This document shows, one piece after another, positions 1-6,270 of a DNA stretch of 9,218 nucleotides. The position numbers were made by a program, and so were the translations under genes. Location of the stretch: positions 1-9,218 of the forward strand of contig CAZVFH010000030.1 of assembly GCA_964626415.1 (NCBI GenBank), read 5' to 3'. The stretch comes from CAZVFH01 sp964626415. Lineage in GTDB: Bacteria > Patescibacteriota > UBA1384 > XYA2-FULL-43-10 > CAINNR01. Each line of letters opens with the position of its first letter. The stretch's first letter is position 1. Under the pieces are notes generated by a model. That model did not search any database, was not told the origin of the DNA, and saw only the letters and a program-made list of their open reading frames with translations.

Positions 1-545
1 GAACGAGTTATATAATTTAGCCCCGACTTAATCGTTTCGAGGGCGTTTTTTTCATCACCCAATACCTGATAAAAACCAGCCAGTGTAACATAGGCAGAGA
101 TATTTCGCGGCGATTTTTTGATTGCGCTGTTATAGTATTCTATCGCCTTATCGCTTTCGCCTCGGCTTCGAGCAACAAATGCCATCATTATGAAGGTCTG
201 GCAATCGTCAAGTTTTGCCTGACTTACCAGGGCAGAAAAATCATCATAATTTTGACTGCGAAAATATAATTCTGCCAACTGTTTAGCAACGGTTTTATCA
301 CTGCCGTCAACGTCAAAACGATCTTTTAACAATTCGATCGCTTCATCCTTTTTACCGCTTTCAAACAACTCGTTGGCTTTCTGCATATCGGTTATTTTTG
401 CTTCGTGATATTTTTGTTTAAAATATAAAACCGTGACGGTAGTGGCGCCAACAAACAAAATCGGTAGCGAAAAAAGCAAAATTTTCTTGTAATGGAAAAT
501 TTTATTAATTTTCACAAGATCAATTTTTATCCTTTTTATTTTCAT
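1..545 (-). CDS. Membrane-anchored TPR-repeat protein, C-terminus cut by window edge
   Basis: Translating the minus strand from the ATG at 545-543 gives 181 residues with no stop before the window edge, so the C-terminus is missing. The N-terminus is basic and is followed by one hydrophobic segment at about residues 21-42 (core LLFSLPILFVGATTVTVLYF). The rest is helical and rich in tetratricopeptide-like patterns, clearest at about 131-165 (SDKAIEYYNSAIKKSPRN, then AYVTLAGFYQVLGDEKNALE). TPR domains usually act as protein-protein scaffolds; the partner cannot be read from sequence. The start overlaps the stop of the 62-residue gene upstream as ATGA, which implies translational coupling and membership of the ABC-transporter operon. 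No Shine-Dalgarno sequence precedes the start. The domain type is fairly certain; the function is unknown. Confidence 0.8.
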   Translation of the reverse strand, partial: MKIKRIKIDLVKINKIFHYKKILLFSLPILFVGATTVTVLYFKQKYHEAKITDMQKANELFESGKKDEAIELLKDRFDVDGSDKTVAKQLAELYFRSQNYDDFSALVSQAKLDDCQTFIMMAFVARSRGESDKAIEYYNSAIKKSPRNISAYVTLAGFYQVLGDEKNALETIKSGLNYITR

Positions 546-730
546 GGGTGAATTTTCATATAAACCAGATATTTAACGACAAAATAGGCAACTAAAAATC
601 CAAATGTTGTGCAAAAAAGGTATAAGCAGAGGGCAAAAAAGTACCAAGAATATTGACGGTAATTTACAATCCGTTGGTATTCCTTTCTTTCACATGCGCT
701 AGAAATGTCTCTTTTTTCTGTTTCCAACAT
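542..730 (-). CDS. Small 62-residue membrane protein of the ABC operon
   Basis: This short gene lies 16 nt after the permease stop and overlaps the TPR gene by 4 nt (ATGA). A GAGG motif lies four bases before its ATG, a reasonable ribosome binding site. The first 25 residues are charged and soluble (MLETEKRDISSACERKEYQR). Residues about 28-55 are strongly hydrophobic and aromatic (YSWYFFALCLYLFCTTFGFL), enough for one long or two short membrane segments, and the protein ends in a short basic tail. I recognise no family. Its position between a MacB-like permease and a membrane TPR protein suggests an accessory subunit or regulator of the same complex. Tight spacing, a plausible ribosome binding site and coupling to the next gene argue that it is a real gene. 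Confidence 0.7.
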   Translation of the reverse strand: MLETEKRDISSACERKEYQRIVNYRQYSWYFFALCLYLFCTTFGFLVAYFVVKYLVYMKIHP

Positions 731-746
731 ATTGCCTCGCTATTAA

Positions 747-1934
747 TTACTCATATCTCAATGCATCAAGCGGATTCAAGCGCGAAGCGCGACGAGAGGG
801 GTAGAAACCAGTCATAACTCCAACAAAAACTGAAAAGATAATAATTCCGGCGGCGAAGACAAATGGTGTGGAAAAGAGTGTCTCCGCCTCGCCTCCAACA
901 CTTTTGGCCAAAATATTTACCGCCAAATTTATCCCCTTGGCGGTTAAATAACCCAAAAGGACACCGATAACTCCGCCGAGTGTTGAAATAATTAATGATT
1001 CCATAAGAAAGATCCTTGAAACATCGCGATCGCGAACTCCCAATGCTTTCATTATACCAATGTCTCTGGTCCTTTCCAAAAGTGCAATTGTCATTGTATT
1101 GAACATTCCAATCGATGCAACGATTAAGGCGACCAGCCCAAAGAGAGCAAGCACAATTTGGACGATGGAGAAAATCTGATTGACTTGGCTAATTGTGTCG
1201 GCAATCGATGTGACCGTGAACCCCAAGGATGTAATTTTATCTTTGACTGACGGTATTTGTGCTTGGTCTTTAATATTTACTTTGGTTGAATTAAAGACCG
1301 TCTGATTGCTAATTTGGTCGCTGATTGAAGAAATCGGGACATAAGCAAAACTTACGGAATCATCCTGGACAACTCCAACAACAGTATAGGTTTTTTTGAT
1401 CTCCTTTTTTTCTTTACTTTGAGAATTAATCAAAAGGACTGTTGCGTCAAACTGCTTATTTACCGTATCACTGCTTGAAACATCAATTGCTTTCAGAAGC
1501 GCTGTTGAGACAACAATCTGATCCGGGGAATTTTGAAAAAAACCACCGATTACAACATCAACACCTTCAAGTTTTGCATAATCATCACCAACAAAACTGC
1601 CAACAGCATCCGTCTGTTTACCTAAAAAATTTACTTTTAGTCCAAGAGATAGCAATGGCGAGACAGAAGAAACATCGGGAATCTCCTTAAATTTTTTAAT
1701 CAGATCATCATTTATTACCGATGTCCCGCTTTTTCCCGGAGTAACATCGAGAGTATTTATTGCGGCGATATTGGCAATTTTATTAATTGATAATTGCTGG
1801 AGTCCATAACCAAGTGAAACAAGAAAAACAATGGTAGCAATTCCAACTGCAATACCCATGATCGTCAAAATTGACCTCATCTTGTTGGACTTGATATTAT
1901 TGATAGAAATAAGTAAAATTTCTGAAAGTTGCAT
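747..1934 (-). CDS. MacB/FtsX-type ABC transporter permease
   Basis: A 395-residue inner-membrane permease of the MacB/LolC/FtsX superfamily (type VII ABC exporter fold). The order of parts is typical: a short cytoplasmic N-terminus with the family pattern NIKSNKMRSILTIMGI, transmembrane helix 1 at about 21-44, a large extracytoplasmic MacB-type periplasmic core domain at about 50-250, then three transmembrane helices. The second helix region ends in the conserved IGMFNTMTIALLERTRDIGI stretch, which continues into MKALG and contacts the ATPase; the C-terminus has the usual PSRRASRLNPLDALRYE. Such permeases couple ATP hydrolysis in the cytoplasm to mechanical work outside the membrane, for example peptide or lipoprotein release. 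It follows its ATPase gene after 196 bp that hold repeats. No Shine-Dalgarno sequence precedes the ATG; the substrate is unknown. Confidence 0.93.
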   Translation of the reverse strand: MQLSEILLISINNIKSNKMRSILTIMGIAVGIATIVFLVSLGYGLQQLSINKIANIAAINTLDVTPGKSGTSVINDDLIKKFKEIPDVSSVSPLLSLGLKVNFLGKQTDAVGSFVGDDYAKLEGVDVVIGGFFQNSPDQIVVSTALLKAIDVSSSDTVNKQFDATVLLINSQSKEKKEIKKTYTVVGVVQDDSVSFAYVPISSISDQISNQTVFNSTKVNIKDQAQIPSVKDKITSLGFTVTSIADTISQVNQIFSIVQIVLALFGLVALIVASIGMFNTMTIALLERTRDIGIMKALGVRDRDVSRIFLMESLIISTLGGVIGVLLGYLTAKGINLAVNILAKSVGGEAETLFSTPFVFAAGIIIFSVFVGVMTGFYPSRRASRLNPLDALRYE

Positions 1935-1950
1935 GGTTTTTGTCCAATAA

Positions 1951-2123
1951 TGTAGTATAAACTCTCACTGATCTTTACAAGTCAATATATTGAAGTATAA
2001 ACTCTCACAGATTTATCGACACAGATTGACACAGATTTTCTGAACATTTATCAGTGTATATCTGTGACAATTGATCTGTGGAAGTTTTTACTTCCTAATT
2101 TTACCTGTGGTAGTTTTTACTTC
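1951..2123. repeat. Imperfect inverted-repeat element in the leader of the permease gene
   Basis: The gap between the ATPase and permease genes holds a patchwork of repeats shared with the dnaK leader at 8216-8345. The motif AGTATAAACTCTCAC occurs at 1954-1968 and 1994-2008. CACAGAT-type units follow in close succession at 2007-2035, and reverse-complement forms (ATCTGTG) at 2060-2080. The right end holds the perfect hairpin GGAAGTTTTTACTTCC at 2080-2095 and a variant, GGTAGTTTTTACTTC, at 2109-2123. Outer left and right arms are inverted relative to each other, so the transcript could fold into one long imperfect hairpin. It may be a dispersed element or an intra-operon RNA structure. I see no coding capacity. 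Confidence 0.8.
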
Positions 2124-2130
2124 TTTGTTT

Positions 2131-2889
2131 CTATGTCTGCTCTAATGACCTTGAAGAAAGATCGAAATCACCGACTTTTTTAAGCGTTGGACGATGTGAA
2201 TTTGTTTTGGTTTTAACGATTAGCCCATCTTTCATTTCGAAAATTTTCGAAGCATATACTAAATGATCCGGATTATGGGTAACCATTAAAATTGTTCTTT
2301 TTGATTTTCGATTTAGATGATAAAAAATCTCCATTACCTCTTGGGCTGACTTAGAATCGAGGTTGCCGGTCGGTTCATCACAAATTATAATCCAGGGATT
2401 GGCAGAAAGCGCTCGTGCCATCGCCACTCTCTGTTGCTGTCCGCCAGAAAGCTCGGTGTGAATATTTTTTGCATGCTTAATCAGCCCAAAAACAGTCAGT
2501 AAATTCGCTGCCCGATGAAGCGCAGTTGCACGCGGCACGCCGGCGGCAAGAAGCGGCAAAGCAACATTTTCCTGAACTGTCATTGATTTCAAAAGGTTGA
2601 ATGACTGAAAAACAATTCCGATCTTTGACTGGCGAAATTTTGCTTTTTGGTCGGATTTATATTTGGAAATTTCTTCGCCGCGAATTAAAAATTTGCCCTC
2701 GCTTGGAGCTTCCAAACCAGAGCAAAGATTAAGTAGTGTTGATTTGCCGCATCCAGAGGGACCATAAAAGATTACATAATCACCGGGATGGATTACAAAA
2801 GTTACGCCTTTTATAACCTCGACCGTGTTTGGACCGAGAATAAAGGTTTTTTTGATCGCCTTCGCCTCAATAACTGCGCTTGATGCCAC
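2131..2889 (-). CDS. LolD/MacB-type ABC transporter ATP-binding protein
   Basis: A 252-residue cytoplasmic ATPase with every motif of an active ABC domain: Walker A GPSGCGKST at 43-51, Q-loop Gln95 in GIVFQSFNLL, signature LSGGQQQR at 147-154, Walker B IIICDEP at 167-173 with Glu172, D-loop NLD at 176-178, and switch histidine His205 in VTHN. The pattern around the Q-loop and signature fits the LolD/MacB/FtsE group, which works with the permease type encoded next. The start codon is GTG (2889-2887), chosen because GGAGG lies four bases upstream. The C-terminus is about 25 residues longer than usual in LolD and is polar. It is the first gene of the leftward operon and has a good promoter just upstream. 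Confidence 0.95.
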   Translation of the reverse strand: MASSAVIEAKAIKKTFILGPNTVEVIKGVTFVIHPGDYVIFYGPSGCGKSTLLNLCSGLEAPSEGKFLIRGEEISKYKSDQKAKFRQSKIGIVFQSFNLLKSMTVQENVALPLLAAGVPRATALHRAANLLTVFGLIKHAKNIHTELSGGQQQRVAMARALSANPWIIICDEPTGNLDSKSAQEVMEIFYHLNRKSKRTILMVTHNPDHLVYASKIFEMKDGLIVKTKTNSHRPTLKKVGDFDLSSRSLEQT

Positions 2890-2932
2890 TACCCCTCCGT
2901 GACGCTTTTTTAGATATTACTATTCTACTTTT

Positions 2933-2963
2933 ATTATAGCAGATTACTGGTTTTATTTGTCAA
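2933..2963 (-). promoter_or_regulatory. Sigma-70-type promoter of the ABC operon
   Basis: On the minus strand a perfect TTGACA (2963-2958) and a perfect TATAAT (2938-2933) are separated by 19 bp, with TGC directly before the -10, an extended -10 feature. The spacer is two bases longer than ideal. Transcription would start near 2926, about 37 nt before the GTG of the ATPase gene. The promoter lies back to back with that of rsmH in a 96-bp divergent intergenic region. Confidence 0.8.
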
Positions 2964-2970
2964 GCGTTTT

Positions 2971-2979
2971 TGCTATTAT
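2971..2979 (+). promoter_or_regulatory. Extended -10 promoter of rsmH, predicting a leaderless mRNA
   Basis: TGCTATTAT at 2971-2979 fits an extended -10 element. No convincing -35 is present at the right distance. The -10 ends six bases before the rsmH ATG, so transcription would begin at or very near the start codon. No Shine-Dalgarno sequence precedes the ATG, which fits leaderless translation. This is inference from spacing. Confidence 0.5.
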
Positions 2980-2985
2980 TAATTT

Positions 2986-3918
2986 ATGGAATATACTCAT
3001 AAGCCAGTATTACTTAATGAATTTTTGGAAAATGTGCCGAAGAAAGTCGGTCCTGCCCAGAGCAAAGTCGAGGGGGTTTTTGTTGATGGGACTCTGGGGG
3101 GCGGTTCTCACACAAAAGCATTGCTTTTGCAGTTAAAAGTGAAAAGTAAAAAGTTAAAAGTTGTCGGAATCGACAGAGATCTGGAAGCGATTTTTGCCGC
3201 CAAAAAAAATTTGCTTGATTTTGAAAAGCAAATTACTTTTATTCATGACAACTATACAGCCATGCCAATCATTTTAAAAAATTTGAAAATCAAAAAAGTA
3301 GATTTAATTTTTCTCGATCTTGGTGTTTCAAGTTATCAATTTGACAACCCAGAGCGTGGCTTCTCTTTTCAAAATAATGCTCCGCTGGATATGCGAATGG
3401 ACCAAAGTCAGAAAATTACTGCTGGCGAAATTGTAAATTATTACAAAGAAAATGAGCTTTCAGGGATATTTTTCAAATTCGGTGAAGAAAGGTTCAGCCG
3501 ACAAATCGCCAGAAAAATTGTTGAGAAACGAAAAGAAAAACCAATTAAGACAACGAAGGAACTTGTCGAGATTATAAAATCGGCAACACCGCCTAAAAAT
3601 CGTTTTAGCCAAAAAATTCATTTTGCGACTCGGGTCTTTCAAGCACTGCGAATTGAGGTAAATGATGAACTAAAAAATCTTGAGGGCTTTATTCCAAAAG
3701 CAATAGAATTTTTAAATCCCGGTGGACGATTGATAATTATCTCTTTTCACTCACTTGAAGATCGAATCGTAAAACACACTTTTCGGAAACTGGCCGAAGA
3801 TTATCCAGAAAATTATAAAGTTCTAACAAAAAAACCAATTATCGCCTGCGCCGAAGAGGTGAGGGAAAATCCCCGCTCCCGCAGTGCTAAAATGCGAGTG
3901 CTGGAGAAGATTGAATAG
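2986..3918 (+). CDS. rsmH: 16S rRNA (cytosine(1402)-N(4))-methyltransferase RsmH
   Basis: RsmH (MraW) methylates N4 of C1402 in the ribosomal P-site region of 16S rRNA, using S-adenosylmethionine. The 310-residue protein has the full family pattern: HKPVLLNE at 5-12, SAM-binding DGTLGGGSHT at 34-43, GIDRD at 61-65, LDLGVSSYQ at 110-118, RGFSF at 124-128, DMRMD at 135-139, TRVFQALRIEVNDEL at 215-229 and SFHSLEDRIVK at 253-263. The length is normal. Residues 50-59 (LKVKSKKLKV) are encoded by a 7-bp tandem repeat and appear to lengthen the segment after the SAM motif by about three residues compared with E. coli, as I recall that sequence. The usual division-cluster neighbours (mraZ, ftsL, ftsI) are absent here. 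It is divergent from the ABC operon. Confidence 0.97.
   Translation: MEYTHKPVLLNEFLENVPKKVGPAQSKVEGVFVDGTLGGGSHTKALLLQLKVKSKKLKVVGIDRDLEAIFAAKKNLLDFEKQITFIHDNYTAMPIILKNLKIKKVDLIFLDLGVSSYQFDNPERGFSFQNNAPLDMRMDQSQKITAGEIVNYYKENELSGIFFKFGEERFSRQIARKIVEKRKEKPIKTTKELVEIIKSATPPKNRFSQKIHFATRVFQALRIEVNDELKNLEGFIPKAIEFLNPGGRLIIISFHSLEDRIVKHTFRKLAEDYPENYKVLTKKPIIACAEEVRENPRSRSAKMRVLEKIE
3135..3162 (+). repeat. Four tandem 7-bp repeats inside rsmH
   Basis: Four consecutive heptamers, AAAAGTG, AAAAGTA, AAAAGTT and AAAAGTT, occupy 28 bp of the coding region and encode most of residues 50-59 of RsmH. The same heptamer, reverse complemented, forms the array at 5486-5513. Twenty-eight is not a multiple of three, so the array cannot be a simple whole-array insertion unless neighbouring bases changed as well. 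Confidence 0.8.
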
Positions 3919-3968
3919 AGAGTAGAGAATAGAGAGTAGAGAATAGAGAGTAGAAAATAGAGAGTAAC
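3913..3968 (+). repeat. Four 14-bp tandem repeats spanning the rsmH stop codon
   Basis: GAATAGAGAGTAGA occurs three times without change (3913-3926, 3927-3940, 3941-3954) and a fourth time degenerate (3955-3968, AAATAGAGAGTAAC). Each unit is two related 7-mers. The first copy contains the last sense codon and the TAG stop of rsmH, so the array begins at the gene's 3' end. It is purine-rich on the coding strand and forms no hairpin. Confidence 0.9.
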
Positions 3969-3986
3969 AGTAAATACAAATATTTT

Positions 3987-4024
3987 CACTACAAATATAA
4001 AACGATCGTTTCATATTTGTAGTG
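3987..4024. repeat. 38-bp palindrome upstream of the PaaX/Cas2-like gene (copy 1)
   Basis: A near-perfect palindrome centred in AACGATCGTT (4001-4010), with outer arms CACTACAAATAT and ATATTTGTAGTG. Only one of 19 base pairs fails (A3999 against C4012). It matches copy 2 at 34 of 38 positions. It ends 19 bp before the -10 of the next gene and so covers its -35 region. An extra half-arm, TACAAATAT, lies at 3975-3983, 15 bp from the same word in the palindrome. It may be an operator or the end of a mobile unit. No T-run follows, so a classical terminator is unlikely. Confidence 0.92.
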
Positions 4025-4042
4025 TAGATAATTTAGTTTTAA

Positions 4043-4048
4043 TATAAT
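4043..4048 (+). promoter_or_regulatory. -10 element of the PaaX/Cas2-like gene, predicting a leaderless mRNA
   Basis: A perfect TATAAT ends six bases before the ATG at 4055, the same spacing as at rsmH. No Shine-Dalgarno sequence is present. The -35 is weak and falls at the right edge of palindrome copy 1, so a protein bound there would block or recruit polymerase. This is inferred from position. Confidence 0.55.
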
Positions 4049-4054
4049 AAATCC

Positions 4055-4627
4055 ATGAAGAAAAATATTAAGAAGGAAAAAATTAAAGAAACAAGTAAGG
4101 TAATTGTAAAGGCCTTTGGAGAAATTACACTGGATATTTTGCAAGTTGTTGCGAGAACACCCGAAGCACTAGCTGATGCTTTTTTAAATCATCATTCTGC
4201 CAGTTACTTATTTGACACTCCGGAATTTTACAGCGATCGACTTTTTGACAATATCAGGAGTTTAATTGATAGAAAATATATTAAAATTGTAGAAAAAGAA
4301 GGGCAAAAAAGTATTGAATTGACCAACAAAGCCAAAATCAAATTATTGGAAAATTCCAAAGATAATATTGTTGATGGTAAATGGCGTATGTTATCTTTTG
4401 ACATTCCGGAAAAAATAAAAAATCGTCGAAATCAATTTAGGCGTTCGATCAAAAGAGTTGGTTTCAAACAAGCACAAAAAAGCTTGTGGGTGTCGCCGTT
4501 TATTAAAGCCGATCAGATAGAATTGATTATTAATGAGCTCGATATTCGCCAATATGTTGCCTATATTATTGCCGAAAAAACTGACATTGATAAACACCTA
4601 AGAAAATTATTTGCAGATCAATTATAA
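4055..4627 (+). CDS. PaaX-like regulator: winged helix plus Cas2-like domain
   Basis: A basic 190-residue protein. Residues about 20-105 look like a winged helix-turn-helix domain: predicted helices at 22-45 and 58-73, then RKYIKIVEKEGQKSIELT as a wing-like hairpin. Residues 110-190 resemble the ferredoxin-like fold shared by Cas2 and the middle of PaaX repressors: WRMLSFDIPEK at 110-120, with Asp116 where Cas2 nucleases have their metal-binding Asp, RRNQFRR at 124-130, and GFKQAQKSLWVSPF at 136-149. Databases may label such proteins Cas2, but no CRISPR array or other cas gene is present. The likely role is DNA binding and transcriptional control; nuclease activity is possible but unproven. 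The gene is flanked by two matching palindromes and lacks a Shine-Dalgarno sequence. It is convergent with the J-protein gene. Confidence 0.8.
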   Translation: MKKNIKKEKIKETSKVIVKAFGEITLDILQVVARTPEALADAFLNHHSASYLFDTPEFYSDRLFDNIRSLIDRKYIKIVEKEGQKSIELTNKAKIKLLENSKDNIVDGKWRMLSFDIPEKIKNRRNQFRRSIKRVGFKQAQKSLWVSPFIKADQIELIINELDIRQYVAYIIAEKTDIDKHLRKLFADQL

Positions 4628-4653
4628 ATTATATTCTGGAAAATTCGGATGCG

Positions 4654-4697
4654 TTTCACCACAAATATGCAACGATCGTTTCATATTTGTGGTGAAA
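4654..4697. repeat. 44-bp palindrome downstream of the PaaX/Cas2-like gene (copy 2)
   Basis: Arms of 22 bp with one mismatch (C4670 against T4681), centred in AACGATCGTT at 4671-4680. The core 38 bp (4657-4694) matches copy 1 at 34 of 38 positions. One difference is compensatory: the T-A pair near the end of copy 1 is a C-G pair here (CACCAC with GTGGTG). It lies between two convergent genes, but neither side is followed by a T-run, so a standard intrinsic terminator is not clear. Confidence 0.92.
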
Positions 4698-4729
4698 CAA
4701 ATTTTGAATCTGGGATCAAAAAAAATATT

Positions 4730-5398
4730 TTAAAACCCGCCCCACCAATGTTTTTTGCCCTCGGAATCGCGAAGTTTTTCGTAGAGTTCACGCTGTTCTT
4801 TTGAAAGTTTTTTTGGGATTTCGATTCGGACTGTCAGAATTAGGTCGCCGCGGCCTTGATTGTGTCGTTTACCTTTTCCGGAAATTCGAAATGCTTGTCC
4901 GTCCCCAGTTCCGGCCGGAATATCGAAAGCAATCTTTTCTCCGCTCATTTCGAGTTCTAATTTATCGCCCAAAACTGCTTGTGCCGGCGTAATTTTTATT
5001 TCCGCCTGAACTTGAGAAAAAGCCTGACCAAAAAAGTTTTCAAAAATGTCTCCAAACCCGCCGAAATTAAATTCAAACTCCTGCCCTCCGCCACGAGAGA
5101 AATTTCTAAAATCCCAGCCTTCAGCTGGTCCGCCTTTGGTGGAGAATCCCTCAAACCCGCCAAATCCTCCTGCTCCGGCTGAGGAAAAATCGGTCTTTCC
5201 AAATTGATCAAACTGAGATCTTTTTTGTCGATCAGAAAGCACTTGATATGCCTCGTTTATCTCTTTGAACTTTTTTTCATCCTCTGGGTTGCCACCGCGA
5301 TCCGGATGATACTTTAAAGCCAGCTTGCGATAAGCTTTTTTTATTTCTTCGGTTGTTGCGTTTTTGGAAACACCGAGAGTTGTATAATAATCAGACAT
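4730..5398 (-). CDS. Small J-domain co-chaperone without zinc finger (CbpA/DnaJ-like)
   Basis: A 222-residue J protein. The J domain spans about 1-68, with the essential HPD motif at 31-33 (KYHPDRGG) that stimulates the Hsp70 ATPase. A Gly/Phe-rich linker follows at about 70-125. The C-terminal part, about 130-215, holds one substrate-binding beta domain with the family pattern IPAGTGDGQAFRISGKGK, then RGDLILTVRIEIPKKLSKEQ. The zinc-finger CxxCxGxG repeats of DnaJ are absent, and there is room for only one C-terminal domain instead of two, so it is shorter than DnaJ (about 370) or CbpA (about 300). It is probably the partner of DnaK encoded in the same direction nearby. The ATG has no Shine-Dalgarno sequence. 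Confidence 0.93.
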   Translation of the reverse strand: MSDYYTTLGVSKNATTEEIKKAYRKLALKYHPDRGGNPEDEKKFKEINEAYQVLSDRQKRSQFDQFGKTDFSSAGAGGFGGFEGFSTKGGPAEGWDFRNFSRGGGQEFEFNFGGFGDIFENFFGQAFSQVQAEIKITPAQAVLGDKLELEMSGEKIAFDIPAGTGDGQAFRISGKGKRHNQGRGDLILTVRIEIPKKLSKEQRELYEKLRDSEGKKHWWGGF

Positions 5399-5404
5399 TT
5401 GATA

Positions 5405-5410
5405 ATTTTA
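5405..5410 (-). promoter_or_regulatory. Possible -10 element of the J-protein gene
   Basis: TAAAAT on the minus strand (5410-5405) ends six bases before the ATG of the J-protein gene, the same spacing seen at rsmH and the PaaX-like gene. The surroundings are very AT-rich and the -35 is poor, so a chance match is possible. Confidence 0.3.
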
Positions 5411-5441
<31 letters not shown>

Positions 5442-5485
5442 AATGGAGCAACTATTTTATATAACGATTTAAAATTATTCGTTCG

Positions 5486-5520
5486 ACTTTTCACTTTCAA
5501 CTTTTCACTTTTCACTACTA
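5486..5520. repeat. 7-bp tandem array just after the PepSY-like gene
   Basis: Heptamers ACTTTTC, ACTTTCA, ACTTTTC, ACTTTTC and a degenerate ACTACTA follow each other. The last overlaps the TAG stop of the PepSY-like gene (5520-5518). On the minus strand the unit reads GAAAAGT, the same word as the array inside rsmH. Confidence 0.8.
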
Positions 5521-6198
5521 TCCCGCTGTCACTAACTTCCCAGTATTGGCATCAATTTGAAATTGTTTAAAATTGCTGGATGTTTCGTAAGTTACAAACC
5601 AATAAAGCCAGTTATTTGGATCGCCATTTTTTAAAACTAACCCGACACCAGTAATTTCGTTTATCTCGCGAAAATCCAAACCGCCATTTTTTTCGGCAAT
5701 CTGAAGCGCATGGGCATAGCTTAATTTCCAATAATCACGATTTATTGCTGTGAGAGCGCCAAAATAATCCTCTTTGGGTATTTTCGCCCGAACAAATGTG
5801 TTTGAGTCGTTGGAAAAAGTAATTACCCAGTTATTGATTTTGTCGGCTGTCGACGAGTATCCGTAGACAGCTGTTCCGCTACCAACAGTCATCTCCTTTG
5901 GCAAACGAATCTCCACTGCAGAAAGCAAAGATCTTTTATCCGCTTCAATCGCCTTGCTATCAGCAACTTGAAGTTGATTTGTAATTTGATCAGCTAATTT
6001 TGTCGGATCAACTGTTGCTAAATTATTCAAAGTTTTTTCCGCCTCAGAAGTTGCCAGATTTTGTTCTTCTGCCTTTTTTGTATCCTCCGCTTTTTGATTT
6101 ACTGATTGATGGTAAGAAACATAAGCCCAAATTCCGCCAACAATAAGGGCGATCAGCAAAATCGCTGCAAAAACCGGTTTCTTAAAAAAATCAGCCAA
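5518..6198 (-). CDS. Membrane-anchored protein with C-terminal PepSY-like domain
   Basis: A 226-residue protein. A short basic start (MADFFKKP) leads into one transmembrane helix at about 9-28. A charged, Ala/Glu/Lys-rich stretch follows at about 31-60 and may be a coiled coil. The extracytoplasmic remainder ends in NWLYWFVTYE and QFQIDANTGKLV, the pattern of a PepSY-type repeat (Trp, aromatic strand, then D-x-x-T-G). PepSY domains are thought to inhibit or bind peptidases and other envelope proteins; the partner here is unknown. The start codon is TTG (6198-6196), chosen because AGGAGG lies five bases upstream and the nearest upstream ATG is out of frame. It follows dnaK after 72 bp without a clear terminator, so co-transcription is plausible. 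Confidence 0.75.
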   Translation of the reverse strand: MADFFKKPVFAAILLIALIVGGIWAYVSYHQSVNQKAEDTKKAEEQNLATSEAEKTLNNLATVDPTKLADQITNQLQVADSKAIEADKRSLLSAVEIRLPKEMTVGSGTAVYGYSSTADKINNWVITFSNDSNTFVRAKIPKEDYFGALTAINRDYWKLSYAHALQIAEKNGGLDFREINEITGVGLVLKNGDPNNWLYWFVTYETSSNFKQFQIDANTGKLVTAG

Positions 6199-6270
6199 GT
6201 TGCCCTCCTCTGACTACCATTCTAGCAAAAGAAGATTATTTTCACAAATAACTAGTGTTTTTTTGAATTT

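Noticed and set aside
4055..4627. A CRISPR-Cas locus suggested by the Cas2-like domain
   Set aside because: No direct-repeat/spacer array and no other cas gene is present, and the N-terminal winged helix fits the PaaX type better than a stand-alone Cas2.
4654..4697. Bidirectional intrinsic terminator between convergent genes
   Set aside because: The stem is long and strong, but neither strand shows a following T-run, and an almost identical copy lies upstream of a promoter where a terminator makes less sense. It remains possible as a secondary effect.
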